A DNA stretch of 45,074 nucleotides from Deltaproteobacteria bacterium (GCA_016219185.1 JACRBZ010000107.1:1-45074); one strand, 5' to 3'; counted from the first letter of the stretch, positions 15,224 through 24,495 are shown. The notes: generated by a model not told the origin, from the letters alone. Made by a program: numbers and translations.

Positions 15224-16375
15224 TCAGAAACCTGAAGCCTTGGCTATGATTTCACTCATGACTTCGCTTGCTCCGCCACCGATGGAGATGAGCCTGGAAT
15301 CCCTGAACCGGCGGGAGATACGCATCTCGTTCATGAAGCCCATACCCCCGAACATCTGGAGGCAGCCTGTGGTTACGTCGTTGAGAAGATTGCCGGCCAG
15401 GAGTTTACCCATGCTGATCTCCCGGGTCACATCCTGGCCTGCCATCTTCATGCGAACGATATGGTAGGTCAACTGCTGGATGGTTTCTGCTTCAGCCAGC
15501 CAGTGGGCCAGGCGGTGGCGTAGTACCTGCCTGCTGATGAGGGGTTTTCCGAAAACCACACGGCCCCGCAGGTATTCAATTGTCTCCTTGATCGTCTCTT
15601 GGACGCCGATATAGGAGAGGGGGAGGACCGCGAACCGCTCGTGCTGGAACTGCTTCATCTGCTGGATAAAGCCCTCGTTTTCCCGGCCGATGAGATTTTC
15701 CATGGGGATCTTCATGTTGTCAAAATAAAGTTCAGCCGTATCCGAGCTGCGCATGCCCAGCTTGTCCAGTTTCTTGGACACGGCAAACCCCTTGATATCC
15801 GTGGGCACGACAAACAGGCTGAAACTGTGGTAACCGGGCGCATCGGACGTGCGGGCCAGAAGGGTGAGGAAATCGGCCTGGAGCCCGTTGGTTATATAGG
15901 TCTTGGAGCCGTTGAGGAGGTAATGATCCCCGTTCCGGCGGGCCGTGGTTTTCAGGGCGGCCACGTCAGAGCCGGCATCCGGCTCGGTCACGGCGATGGC
16001 CGCCACCTTCTCCCCTTTGAGTGCCGGTTTCAGATAGGTCTGTTTGATATGGTCCGAGCCGAATTCCTCAAGGGCCGGAGTGGCCATGCAGGACTGGACC
16101 GAAATGGCCATTGGGACGCCGCCGCAATGGATCCGGGCACATTCTTCCAGTACAATGGTTTCATACCAGTAATCCAGGCCTTCCCCGCCATCGGATTCAT
16201 CGTAACGGATCCCGAGGAATCCAAGTTCCCCCATTTTCCTGAACAGATCGTGAAGGGGGATCATTCCTGCCTCCTCCCACGCATCCACGTGGGGGTTGAT
16301 CTCCTTATTGACAAAATCCCGCACCGACTTGCGAACCAGATCATGGTCCCTGGTAAAATAGATCTCGCTGCCCAT
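15224..16375 (-). CDS. Acyl-CoA dehydrogenase with relocated catalytic base
   Basis: This FAD enzyme of 383 residues has the full acyl-CoA dehydrogenase layout: AIAVTEPDAGSD (126-137, FAD/substrate signature), GSKTYITNG (156-164), MRSSDTAEL (208-216) and LQMFGGMGFMNE (339-350). The usual C-terminal base in the IYEGTSE motif is replaced by IGGGASE (365-371): Gly sits where Glu should be. A Glu at 246, in FQHERFAV, occupies the region of the alternative catalytic Glu used by isovaleryl-CoA and long-chain acyl-CoA dehydrogenases. This suits branched substrates such as citronellyl-CoA or isovaleryl-CoA. It would introduce the alpha,beta double bond before carboxylation by the neighbouring subunits. 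An electron-transfer flavoprotein is not encoded here. Confidence 0.9.
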   Translation of the reverse strand: MGSEIYFTRDHDLVRKSVRDFVNKEINPHVDAWEEAGMIPLHDLFRKMGELGFLGIRYDESDGGEGLDYWYETIVLEECARIHCGGVPMAISVQSCMATPALEEFGSDHIKQTYLKPALKGEKVAAIAVTEPDAGSDVAALKTTARRNGDHYLLNGSKTYITNGLQADFLTLLARTSDAPGYHSFSLFVVPTDIKGFAVSKKLDKLGMRSSDTAELYFDNMKIPMENLIGRENEGFIQQMKQFQHERFAVLPLSYIGVQETIKETIEYLRGRVVFGKPLISRQVLRHRLAHWLAEAETIQQLTYHIVRMKMAGQDVTREISMGKLLAGNLLNDVTTGCLQMFGGMGFMNEMRISRRFRDSRLISIGGGASEVMSEIIAKASGF

Positions 16376-16406
16376 GGCATTTATCCTTTATATTATTCTG
16401 AATATA

Positions 16407-18197
16407 TCACAGTACCTTGAGATTTTTCAAAAGAGAGGCGGGCGCCTCTATGATCCTGGCCCGGAGATATTCCCCCAGGGTCTTTGCCTGGGGATCGCTT
16501 CGAACCGATGCGGCCACCCCGTGACCCAGGAGCCCGCGGACGTAAAAATTCACGGCCAGGAGGTTTGGCAGTTCATAGCGCTGCATCTCATAGGTCGCCA
16601 GGTCGGGCAACAGGGTTTTCAGCCGCTCGCAGGTCAGGAACCCGGACAGGAATTCAAAGGATCTAATATCCCTGGCCCAGACCCCGAGATTGGCATTGCC
16701 GCCCTTGTCCCCGGACCGTGTGGCAAAGAGGCGGCCGAAATGGACGGGCCGGGTCTCTTCTGTTTCAAAGCCAGGCACATCCCCGGATCCGGCCGGGGGA
16801 AGCCCTGAATTATCGACTTCCCGGGCACCGGAGACTGCCGGTACCGGGCCGACTTCCAGGGTCTGGCCATTGACATGGACCTGCTGCCGTATCAGATCCG
16901 AACTGACCAGGGCCGGCCAGTGGCGGATGGCCGGATCCCCCTGGGACGGTGGGCCGGTCAGGGTAAAGCCTGGAATGCTGGCCAGGGCCAGTTCCACCAC
17001 CTTGGCTGAAAAGAGCCTGCCTGCCTTTTTGGCGTCCGGATCCATGACCGTAATGCGCAGGTGGGCAAAGGCCAGATCGTTGTGATCGGGATTTTCCCGG
17101 TCAGAGCGGATGAGCTGGACATGGGTTTCGGCAAAATTTTTTCGGCCGCCAAGATTCTGGAACAGGGTTTCCTCCACAATGGCCGCCTTTTTCTCGATAT
17201 CCAGTCCGGTCAGCACAACCGTCATGGTGTTTTTATGGCCCCAGAGAGTATTGATGCACACCTTGGTTTTGCCGGTGGGCGGCTCTCCCCGGGTGCCGGT
17301 GACCCGGACCCGGTCCTCTCCAATCTCAGTCACCGTAAGGGTGTCGAACCGGACCGTGACATCCGGTGTCCGGTAGGCCGGGGATTCGATTTCATAGAGG
17401 AGCTGGGCCGTGACCGTGCCTCTGGACACCCGGCCGCCCGTGCCCGGGTGCTTGGTGATGACAAAGGAGCCGTCGGCATGCATTTCCGCAATGGGAAAAC
17501 CCATGTTCCGGTAGGAGGGGATCTCGTCCATGAAGGCGTAATTGCCGCCCGTGGCCTGGGTGCCGCACTCGATGATGTGGCCGGCTGCATAGGCTCCGGC
17601 CAGGCAGTTCCAGTCCGTGGGTTGCCAGTTGAATTTCCAGGCGCAGGGGCCGGCCACCAGGGCTGCATCGGCAATCCTTCCCCCCACCACGATGTCGGCC
17701 CCCTGTTCCAGCGCTTTGGCAATCCCCCAACCCCCCAGATAGGCATTGGCGGTGATGGGGCTGCCCGCAGCTCCGGCCAGGTCCATACCCGAGTCCAGAT
17801 GGGTGAACGCCTCCCCCCGGGCCTGGAGGTCGGGCAGGCGGGCCAGCAGATCATCTCCGGTGACCGCAGCCACAGCCGGATGCAGCCCCAGCTCCCTGGC
17901 AACGGTTTCCAGGGCCGCAACCAGCCCCAGGGGATTGAGGCCTCCGGCGTTGGCCACCACCTTGATGCCCCTGTCCAGGCAGGGCCCCATGACCGCTTCC
18001 ATCTGCTTGAGGAAGGGTACGGCAAAGCCCTGGTCCGGGGATTTCATCTTCATGCGGAACAGCAGGGCCATGGTCAGTTCCGCCAGGTAGTCACCGGTGA
18101 GCACGTGGATGGGGCCGCCTTCCACCATCTCCCGGGCGGCCGAGAACCTGTCCCCTAAGAAACCGCTGCAATTGCCGATTATCAGTGTATCGCTCAT
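16407..18197 (-). CDS. AtuA-like DUF1446 protein
   Basis: The 596-residue protein resembles AtuA, a conserved member of the acyclic terpene utilisation clusters whose exact reaction is not settled. The N-terminal 430-440 residues are the DUF1446 domain, with TLIIGNCSGFLGDRF at the start, VVANAGGLNP (80-90) and the GVGGLPKA-like IVVGGRIADAALVAGP segment; residues about 490-590 form a second small domain (VHFGRLFATRSGDKGGNANLGVW onward) that matches the AtuA C-terminal region. The gene lies 5 bases after the hydratase and 31 before the dehydrogenase, so it belongs to the same transcript. Its presence is the strongest hint that the pathway handles a terpenoid or branched acyl-CoA. Confidence 0.85.
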   Translation of the reverse strand: MSDTLIIGNCSGFLGDRFSAAREMVEGGPIHVLTGDYLAELTMALLFRMKMKSPDQGFAVPFLKQMEAVMGPCLDRGIKVVANAGGLNPLGLVAALETVARELGLHPAVAAVTGDDLLARLPDLQARGEAFTHLDSGMDLAGAAGSPITANAYLGGWGIAKALEQGADIVVGGRIADAALVAGPCAWKFNWQPTDWNCLAGAYAAGHIIECGTQATGGNYAFMDEIPSYRNMGFPIAEMHADGSFVITKHPGTGGRVSRGTVTAQLLYEIESPAYRTPDVTVRFDTLTVTEIGEDRVRVTGTRGEPPTGKTKVCINTLWGHKNTMTVVLTGLDIEKKAAIVEETLFQNLGGRKNFAETHVQLIRSDRENPDHNDLAFAHLRITVMDPDAKKAGRLFSAKVVELALASIPGFTLTGPPSQGDPAIRHWPALVSSDLIRQQVHVNGQTLEVGPVPAVSGAREVDNSGLPPAGSGDVPGFETEETRPVHFGRLFATRSGDKGGNANLGVWARDIRSFEFLSGFLTCERLKTLLPDLATYEMQRYELPNLLAVNFYVRGLLGHGVAASVRSDPQAKTLGEYLRARIIEAPASLLKNLKVL

Positions 18198-18202
18198 TTC
18201 CC

Positions 18203-18976
18203 TTATTCTCCTTTGAATACCGGCTGACGTTTTTCCTTAAAGGCCAGGATGCCTTCGGCTGCATCCCGTGTTGCGGCAACAGCCTGGAGACTTTTTGCCA
18301 GGCTGGCCAGTGCCGGCTCCAGCGCCATGCCTTCCACGGCATTGAAGGCCTGTTTGCCCAGCCTCAGCCCGATGGGGCTCTTGGCGGTCAGGGCCGCCAG
18401 GACAGCATCGATTTCCCGGTCAAAACTTGCTTCAGAACAGATCCGGGTGACCATGCCCATGTCCCGGGCCTGCGCAGCCGAAAGCTTCTCGCCCAGCAGG
18501 ATCATCTCCATGGCTTTTTTTCTGAGCACATTCCGGAAAATCAGTGCCCCGATCATCATGGGGAACAGCCCCACATTGACCTCGGGCGTACCGAACAGGA
18601 CATCGTCACGGGCAATGACAAGATCGCAGGCCAGCATGAACCCGGTGCCCCCGGCCAGGCAGTGGCCGTTGACCCTGGCCAGGGTGGGCTTGGGAAAATG
18701 GGAGATTCGGGCCAGAAGGCCGGCGTATCCGGCGAAGAGAGCGGCCTTTTCTTCGGGCTCGGCCTGCATGGCCCCGCCCAGGTCCGCTCCGGAACAGAAA
18801 ACCCGGTTGCCTCGGGCCGTGATGCAGACGGCTCTGATCTTCGGGTCGGCTTCGGCCCGGTCCAGGTAATCCAGGAAAAGGCCGATGACCTCCGGGCTGA
18901 TGGTATTGCCCTGTTTTTCCCGGTCAATGGCAATCCAGGCAACCGGCCCCTTTATCGTATATTCCAGCTCCGTCAT
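18203..18976 (-). CDS. Enoyl-CoA hydratase/isomerase family
   Basis: A 257-residue crotonase. The fold signatures are visible: VAWIAIDREKQGNTIS at the start, the oxyanion-forming segment ARGNRVFCSGADLGG, NGHCLAGGTGFMLACDLVIARDD and FGTPEVNVGLFPMMIG with the conserved Glu of PEV. The Glu of the GGGCE-type position is Phe here (AGGTGF), so only one acidic catalytic residue is obvious; this fits the methylglutaconyl- or isohexenylglutaconyl-CoA hydratase branch, which is a hypothesis. The ATG overlaps the BCCP stop by four bases. It should hydrate the 3-methylglutaconyl-type product made by the carboxylase. Confidence 0.85.
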   Translation of the reverse strand: MTELEYTIKGPVAWIAIDREKQGNTISPEVIGLFLDYLDRAEADPKIRAVCITARGNRVFCSGADLGGAMQAEPEEKAALFAGYAGLLARISHFPKPTLARVNGHCLAGGTGFMLACDLVIARDDVLFGTPEVNVGLFPMMIGALIFRNVLRKKAMEMILLGEKLSAAQARDMGMVTRICSEASFDREIDAVLAALTAKSPIGLRLGKQAFNAVEGMALEPALASLAKSLQAVAATRDAAEGILAFKEKRQPVFKGE

Positions 18977-19500
18977 GATATTTCTCCTTCCGTCGGTGTT
19001 TTGGCTTCGATGTCCACCAGAATATCCCCGGGCATGACCTTGTCCCCTTCGTTCACCGTGACACGGGTAATCCTGCCGCTATGAGGCGCCTTGAGGGAGG
19101 TCTCCATCTTCATGGCCGATATCACGATCACGATCTGGCCTTTTTCCACCCAGTCCCCTTCGGCCACGGGCACCAGGACTACAATGGCGGGCATGGGGGG
19201 GGTTACGGCCGAAGGTTCCTGTCCCGGCCCGGCGCTGCGGGTCCGGGGCCTGTCCTGCGGGTGCCTGTCCCGGATCCGGTACCGCTCCCCGTCCAGGATA
19301 ATGATCTTTCCGCCGGATTCTTTTTCCACCCAGGCATTGACCTGGCTGCCGTTGACCGTCATCCGGATCCGGTTGGCGGACACCCGGGCGTACCGGATCT
19401 CAAAGGACGCTTCCCCGATACGGGCCGATGCCCGGCCCGGCTTCTCCGGATGAAAGGCCACGGAAAGGGTCCTGTCACCTGTCTCAAATTCATACTCCAT
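18973..19500 (-). CDS. Biotin carboxyl carrier protein of acyl-CoA carboxylase
   Basis: The 175-residue protein ends in a biotinyl domain: VEKGQIVIVISAMKMETSLKAPHSG with K131 in AMKME as the biotinylated lysine, followed by RITRVTVNEGDKVMPGDILVDIE. The first 75 residues are a beta-rich domain, likely the surface that docks on the carboxylase subunits, and residues about 76-100 are a Pro/Gly/Arg linker. In aerobic terpene and leucine pathways this domain is fused to the biotin carboxylase; here it is a separate gene, like many anaerobe multi-subunit acyl-CoA carboxylases. It starts 18 bases after the carboxylase stop. Confidence 0.92.
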   Translation of the reverse strand: MEYEFETGDRTLSVAFHPEKPGRASARIGEASFEIRYARVSANRIRMTVNGSQVNAWVEKESGGKIIILDGERYRIRDRHPQDRPRTRSAGPGQEPSAVTPPMPAIVVLVPVAEGDWVEKGQIVIVISAMKMETSLKAPHSGRITRVTVNEGDKVMPGDILVDIEAKTPTEGEIS

Positions 19501-19518
19501 GGATTGACTCCTTTGTCC

Positions 19519-21003
19519 TTATAATGTCCATCGGCCCAGGGTCTGGAAAGGGCCCGGAACGCGCGTGTCCCCGGGCCTGTCTTCCGGGGCGGACACCCGG
19601 CACAGCTCATCCGCAATAAAGGCCAGGCAGGCCAGATCCGCCTTTTCCCTGCGGGGCCGCCAGTTTGAAAAATGCGTATCGATGAAATCGGTAAACACTA
19701 TACCTGCCCGGAAGTCTGCCGAATCCAGGACATCGGCCATAAAGTCCACGGGAGTGCGGACTCCCAGGACAATATAGGATTTCAGGGCCTGGATCATCCG
19801 GGCAATGGCCTGGTCCCGGGTTTCGGCATGGACCGACAGCTTGGACAGGATGGGATCGTACTCCACGGGCACGGCGGCATTGGCATGGATTCCGCTGTCA
19901 TTGCGGATACCGGGTCCTGTTGGTTCCTGGTAACAGGTTATCCGGCCGGGGCAGGGGAAAAACCCGTTTTCCGGGTCTTCGGCGTAGATCCGGCATTCAA
20001 TGGCATGTCCGCGGGCCGAGATGTCGTCCTGGGACAGGGCCAGTGGCAGACCTGCCGCCAGCAGGATCTGCTGGCGCACCAGGTCGATTCCGGTGACCAG
20101 CTCCGTAATCGGGTGCTCCACCTGGAGCCGGGTGTTCATTTCCATGAAATAGAAGCGGCCCTGGTCGTCCAGGAGAAAGTCCACGGTCCCGGCATTGACA
20201 TAACCTGCGGCCTTGGCGGCGGCACAGGCCGCCTCGCCCATTTCAGCCCGCAGGCCGGGGCTGAGCGCAAGGGACGGGGTCTCTTCGATGATTTTCTGGT
20301 GGCGCCGCTGGACAGAGCATTCCCTTTCCAGAATGTGGATGGTCCGGCCGGCCTGGTCGGCCAGGATCTGGAATTCGATGTGACGGGCCCGGGTGAAGCA
20401 TTTTTCCAGGTAAACCCGGCCGTCGCCAAAGGCTTTGAGCGCCTCCCGCGAAGCTGACGCGAAGGCGGATTCCATCTCTTCCGGCGAATCGACCCTGCGG
20501 ATCCCCTTACCCCCGCCTCCGGCACTGGCCTTGATCAGCACCGGATAGCCGACCTGCCGGGCGGTTTTCATCATGTCTTCCAGGGTGTGCTCCGTACCGG
20601 ACAGGCCGGGAACCACCGGAACACCGGCACGGATCATAATCCGCCGTGCCGTCAGTTTGTCCCCCATGTCCCGGATGACCCGGGCCGGAGGCCCGATAAA
20701 GACGATGCCTGCCCGGTGGCAGCAGTCGGCAAACTCGGGGTTTTCCGACAGGAATCCGTATCCCGGGTGGATGGCCTGGGAACCGGTGGACCTTGCCGCT
20801 TCAATGATCCTGTCCATGTTGAGATAGCTTTGGGCCGGATCCGAAGCTCCGATACAGACCGCCTGGTCCGCCTCCAGCCGGTGCAGCGCCCGCCGGTCCG
20901 CTTCGGAATAAACGGCAACGGTTCCGATGCCCATATCCTTGCAGGTCCGGATGACCCGGACAGCGATTTCCCCCCGGTTTGCAATGAGAATTTTTTGAAA
21001 CAT
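19519..21003 (-). CDS. Biotin carboxylase subunit
   Basis: The start at 21003 (MFQKILIANRGEIAVRV) is preferred over an upstream in-frame start at 21069, since GGGAGGGAC precedes it and the family begins there. The product is 494 residues: biotin carboxylase N domain, ATP-grasp with the glycine-rich loop KASAGGGGKGIRRV and the HIEFQILAD and ECSVQRRHQK segments, NTRLQVEHPITE (the catalytic region) and the C-terminal domain with IECRIYAEDPENGFFPCPG. It carboxylates the biotin of the BCCP with bicarbonate and ATP. The carboxyltransferase stop lies 31 bases upstream of the chosen start. Confidence 0.93.
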   Translation of the reverse strand: MFQKILIANRGEIAVRVIRTCKDMGIGTVAVYSEADRRALHRLEADQAVCIGASDPAQSYLNMDRIIEAARSTGSQAIHPGYGFLSENPEFADCCHRAGIVFIGPPARVIRDMGDKLTARRIMIRAGVPVVPGLSGTEHTLEDMMKTARQVGYPVLIKASAGGGGKGIRRVDSPEEMESAFASASREALKAFGDGRVYLEKCFTRARHIEFQILADQAGRTIHILERECSVQRRHQKIIEETPSLALSPGLRAEMGEAACAAAKAAGYVNAGTVDFLLDDQGRFYFMEMNTRLQVEHPITELVTGIDLVRQQILLAAGLPLALSQDDISARGHAIECRIYAEDPENGFFPCPGRITCYQEPTGPGIRNDSGIHANAAVPVEYDPILSKLSVHAETRDQAIARMIQALKSYIVLGVRTPVDFMADVLDSADFRAGIVFTDFIDTHFSNWRPRREKADLACLAFIADELCRVSAPEDRPGDTRVPGPFQTLGRWTL

Positions 21004-21034
21004 GGTATGTCCCTCCCGATGAAACTGCCGATCC

Positions 21035-22651
21035 CTACATTCTGAAGACCCCGTAGCCGTAAGCATCATCCCGCAAGGGGCCGTTTAAGGCCGCTGAGAT
21101 CCCCAGGCCCAGAACATCCCGGGTTTTAACCGGATCGATGATCCCGTCGTCCCAGAGCTGGGCCGTGCTGTAATAGGGGCTGCCCTCCCTGAGGGCATTG
21201 GCAATGACCGGCTCCCGGATGGCTGCCTTTTCGGCGTCGGACAGGACGGGCTGTCCCGTGCGCCGGCGCTGGTCGTCGGTAATGGTGATCAGGACATCGG
21301 CGGCCTGGGGCCCGCCCATGACCCCGACCTGGGCATTGGGCCACATCCAGAGCATCCGGGGAGAATAGGCACGGCCGCACATGGCATAATTGCCGGCCCC
21401 GAAAGAGGCGCCCACGATCATGGTGAACTTGGGCACGGTACAATTGGTTACGGCGTTAACCATCTTGTGGCCGTCCTTGGTGATCCCCCCTTTTTCGTAG
21501 GCTTTGCCCACGATGAACCCGTTGATGTTCTGAACAAATACCAGGGGGATTTTCCGGCGGTCGCAGAGCTGGATAAACTGGGTGCCTTTCCGGGCACTTT
21601 CGGAAAACAGGATTCCGTTGTTTGCCAGGATGCCCACCGGATACCCGTGGATATAAGCCCATCCCGTGACCAGGGTGGGGCCGAACATCTCCTTGAATTC
21701 CAGAAACTGGCTGCCGTCTACGATCCGGGCCAGCACTTCGCGGATATCATAGGGCCTGGACAAATCCGGACTGACAATGCCGTAGAGCTCCCCGGGATCA
21801 TAGACCGGGGGCTTGGGCGGACGGGTCGACAGCGTGGATTTTCCGTTGGCCGGCAGCCCCTTCACGATCTTACGGATAATCGAGATGGCATGGCCATCAT
21901 CTTCGGCAAAATAATCGGACACCCCGGAATCCCGGCAATGAACCAGGGCGCCGCCCAGTTCATCCGCCGACACCTCATCTCCGGTGGCGGCTCTGACCAG
22001 GGGCGGGCCGCCCAGAAAAATGGCCCCGTGGTCCTTGACATGGACGATCTCGTCACACATGGCCACGCCATAGGCCCCGCCGGCCGTACACAATCCCATG
22101 ACCCCGACGATCTGGGGAATCCCCATCTTGGACATCCGGGCCTGGTTGTAAAAGATCCGCCCGCCGTCGTCCAGGTCGGGAAAGATCTCCGACTGCATGG
22201 GAAGGAAAGCGCCGGCGGAGTCCATGAGATTGATAAACGGTAGACGGTTTTCCATGGCAATGGTCTGGCATCGCAAGGTCTTTTTCACGGCCATGGGATA
22301 CATGGATCCGCCCTTGATGGTGGCATCGTTGATGGTGATCATGCATTCCCTGCCCGACACCATGCCGATGCCGCAAACAAGGCCTGCCTTGTGAATTTCA
22401 CCATCATACAAGCCGCGGGCCGCCAGGGGAGCTATCTCCAGAAAAGGGGTGTTCCTGTCCAGGAGGAGTTCCAGTTTTTCGGCTGCAGGCAGCTTGCCCG
22501 ATTCCCTGTGCCGCTGCAGGGCCTTGGGGAAGCGTTCATTCATGGCCCGGTCCAGCTCCCGGTTCAGTTCGTCCACAAGGCCGGTCATTTCCTCGTAATT
22601 TTTGCGATATTCCGCTGAATTGATATTTATCCGGGTTTCAATCACATCCAT
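21035..22651 (-). CDS. Acyl-CoA carboxylase carboxyltransferase (MCC/GCC-type beta subunit)
   Basis: The 538-residue protein is a crotonase-fold carboxyltransferase with both halves: LTINDATIKGGS-like MITINDATIKGG (104-114), MDSAGAFLPMQSEIFPD (143-159), MGLCTAGGAYGVAMCDE and, in the C half, GASFGAGNYAMCGRAYSPRM. This is the pattern of methylcrotonyl-CoA and geranyl-CoA carboxylase beta subunits rather than propionyl-CoA ones. At 160-167 the sequence is LDDGGRIF where methylcrotonyl enzymes usually have HFGRIF: a Phe is replaced by Gly. From memory, Phe-to-Gly at such a site was proposed to open the pocket for geranyl-CoA; the alignment needs checking. It overlaps the ligase stop by 14 bases. 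Confidence 0.92.
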   Translation of the reverse strand: MDVIETRININSAEYRKNYEEMTGLVDELNRELDRAMNERFPKALQRHRESGKLPAAEKLELLLDRNTPFLEIAPLAARGLYDGEIHKAGLVCGIGMVSGRECMITINDATIKGGSMYPMAVKKTLRCQTIAMENRLPFINLMDSAGAFLPMQSEIFPDLDDGGRIFYNQARMSKMGIPQIVGVMGLCTAGGAYGVAMCDEIVHVKDHGAIFLGGPPLVRAATGDEVSADELGGALVHCRDSGVSDYFAEDDGHAISIIRKIVKGLPANGKSTLSTRPPKPPVYDPGELYGIVSPDLSRPYDIREVLARIVDGSQFLEFKEMFGPTLVTGWAYIHGYPVGILANNGILFSESARKGTQFIQLCDRRKIPLVFVQNINGFIVGKAYEKGGITKDGHKMVNAVTNCTVPKFTMIVGASFGAGNYAMCGRAYSPRMLWMWPNAQVGVMGGPQAADVLITITDDQRRRTGQPVLSDAEKAAIREPVIANALREGSPYYSTAQLWDDGIIDPVKTRDVLGLGISAALNGPLRDDAYGYGVFRM

Positions 22652-24260
22652 GATAGTGTTCCCTCTGTATGGTCAACATTTTCAGGCTCTCTCCGTTTTC
22701 ACGCAGAACGTTTTTACGTATCTTTCCCGTTGGGGTAAGGGGAAGGCTTTCCATAAATATCACTTGCTTGGGAACTTCAAATTTCCCCAGTTCCCCTTTG
22801 CATAACCCGATAATATCCTCCTCGGTCACGTTACTTCCTTTGACCGGGACAACAAAGGCGGTCACGGCCTCGGTCCACCGCTCGTCCGGAAGGCCCACCA
22901 CAGCTACCTGCTCCACGCGACTGTCCCCGAGAATGACTCGCTCCACCTTGATGGAGGCTACGTTTTCTCCGCCGGTTTTGATCATATCCTTTTTCCGGTC
23001 CACGAACAGAAGCTGACCGTCCCTGTCAAAGGCACCCAGATCACCGGAATGGTGCCAGCCGAATTGCCGGCTTTTGGCCGAAGCTTCCTCATCCTTGTAA
23101 TAACCGGCCATGACCACCGGACCCCGCCAGACGATTTCCCCGACCTGGCCTTGTTCAAGGAGGTTACCCGCGTCGTCCATGACCACCGTGTCCACAGCCA
23201 TGTTGGATTCTCCCCAGTAGTTGCCCTGCTTGTCCAGGTGCTGGCTGGCCCTGAACACATTGGTGGGCGGAAAGCATTCGGTCTGCCCCGTGCCGAGCAT
23301 GAATTCCGCCTGGAAAATGTCCATGCCCTTCTGCAAAGTGGCCTGGTCCATGGGAGCCATGGCAAAGACACAGGTCTTGAGATCGTTCCACTTGTGCTCA
23401 AGAATACGGGGGTGATGGATCATGGCCCGGTACATGACGGGCAGGCCAAACATCAGGTTCAGCCTGTCGTTTTCAACAATATCCATGACATTGCCCGGAT
23501 CAAACTGCCGGATGATGGAGACCGAGCCGCCCACGTTCAATGTGGACAGGGTAACGGCCTGCTGGGCGCAATGAAACATGGGCAGCATCATGGTGGAGTT
23601 GTAGCCCGGCCGCAGACCGAATTCAATGGCCGTGGACAGGGCCGATATATAGACCCCCAGATGCGTGACCAGAACCCCTTTGGGGCGTCCCGTGGTTCCG
23701 CTGGTATAGAGAATCTCAAAAATATCCCGCTCCTGAATAACCGTATCCAAGATCTCGCCGGGCGAGCCCTGGCCCAGGAAATCGTCGAACAGGACGGCGT
23801 TTTCCGAAACCGGCTCACTGCCCGTGGGAATGATGATGACCTGCCTGATCCCGGGCACTCGATCTCGGATCCTGTCCACCAGGGGTGCCAGGAGACTGTC
23901 CGCAACCAGACAGGATGCCCCGGAATGGTTGAGCACATAAATCAGGTCTTCCGCTGCAATGCCCGGATTGATCGGAACAGCCGTCAAGCCTGCCTTTGCA
24001 GAACCGTAGAGCGAGATGACATACTCGGCGGAGTTGAGCCCGAGAAGGGCTATCCGGCCGCCTTTTTCCAGACCGCTGCTCCTTGCTGCACTGGCGAACC
24101 GGTTCATTGCCTGATTCAGTTCTTTGAAGGTAACCGTCTGCTGTATGCCGGTTTTGTAATCCCGCAATGCCACCCGATCCGGTGTATGGGCCGCGCGTCT
24201 CCTGAAGATGTCGCCCAGGGCGACCCGTTGAATGATATTTTTCTCCAGTTCAAGATTCAT
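22638..24260 (-). CDS. AMP-dependent acyl-CoA synthetase
   Basis: This first gene of the operon (540 residues) belongs to the ANL superfamily. The AMP-binding loop is LYTSGTTGRPKGVLV, followed by GTGQTECFPP, the YKDEEASAKSR(F/Q)-type hinge and GDLGAFDRDGQLLFVDRKKDMIKTGGENVAS, and near the end the catalytic-Lys region PLTPTGKIRKN. It activates a carboxylic acid (by context a branched or terpenoid acid such as citronellate or geraniate) to its CoA ester with ATP. The promoter lies about 230 bases upstream, with an inverted-repeat element in the leader. Confidence 0.92.
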   Translation of the reverse strand: MNLELEKNIIQRVALGDIFRRRAAHTPDRVALRDYKTGIQQTVTFKELNQAMNRFASAARSSGLEKGGRIALLGLNSAEYVISLYGSAKAGLTAVPINPGIAAEDLIYVLNHSGASCLVADSLLAPLVDRIRDRVPGIRQVIIIPTGSEPVSENAVLFDDFLGQGSPGEILDTVIQERDIFEILYTSGTTGRPKGVLVTHLGVYISALSTAIEFGLRPGYNSTMMLPMFHCAQQAVTLSTLNVGGSVSIIRQFDPGNVMDIVENDRLNLMFGLPVMYRAMIHHPRILEHKWNDLKTCVFAMAPMDQATLQKGMDIFQAEFMLGTGQTECFPPTNVFRASQHLDKQGNYWGESNMAVDTVVMDDAGNLLEQGQVGEIVWRGPVVMAGYYKDEEASAKSRQFGWHHSGDLGAFDRDGQLLFVDRKKDMIKTGGENVASIKVERVILGDSRVEQVAVVGLPDERWTEAVTAFVVPVKGSNVTEEDIIGLCKGELGKFEVPKQVIFMESLPLTPTGKIRKNVLRENGESLKMLTIQREHYHGCD

Positions 24261-24276
24261 GTTTCCTCCTTAATGT

Positions 24277-24416
24277 TGACGCCTTCGTAAAAAGTCCGGA
24301 TGCTGCGTTGCCTGGTAACATGCTCAACTATCGAGCGCATTGCAGCGTACCCATAAGTACGCTGCAATGACGAAGAATTTGCGCGCCTTGCCTGCGGACT
24401 TTTTACAAAGTCGTCA
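24277..24416. repeat. 140-bp inverted-repeat (MITE-like) element
   Basis: The ends are 22-bp inverted repeats with two mismatches: TGACGCCTTCGTAAAAAGTCCG at 24277-24298 and CGGACTTTTTACAAAGTCGTCA at 24395-24416. The middle holds a perfect 13-bp palindrome (24338-24350 with 24357-24369, loop CCATAA). The whole would fold into a large hairpin in RNA. It sits in the leader between the sigma-54 promoter and the ligase start. No transposase gene is attached, as expected for a miniature element or REP-like repeat. A related core appears at 13508-13545. Confidence 0.8.
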
Positions 24417-24495
24417 GGAAATATGACTTTTTACGATTTCATCAATGTTGGGTAGTCGGATGAGCTGTATGCAGAACAACCCTGTTTAACCCCTA

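Noticed and set aside
15599..18158. Long plus-strand open frames over the acyl-CoA operon (15599-16420 and 17061-18158)
   Set aside because: They are frame shadows of the strongly supported minus-strand dehydrogenase and AtuA-like genes; they show no start site or family match.
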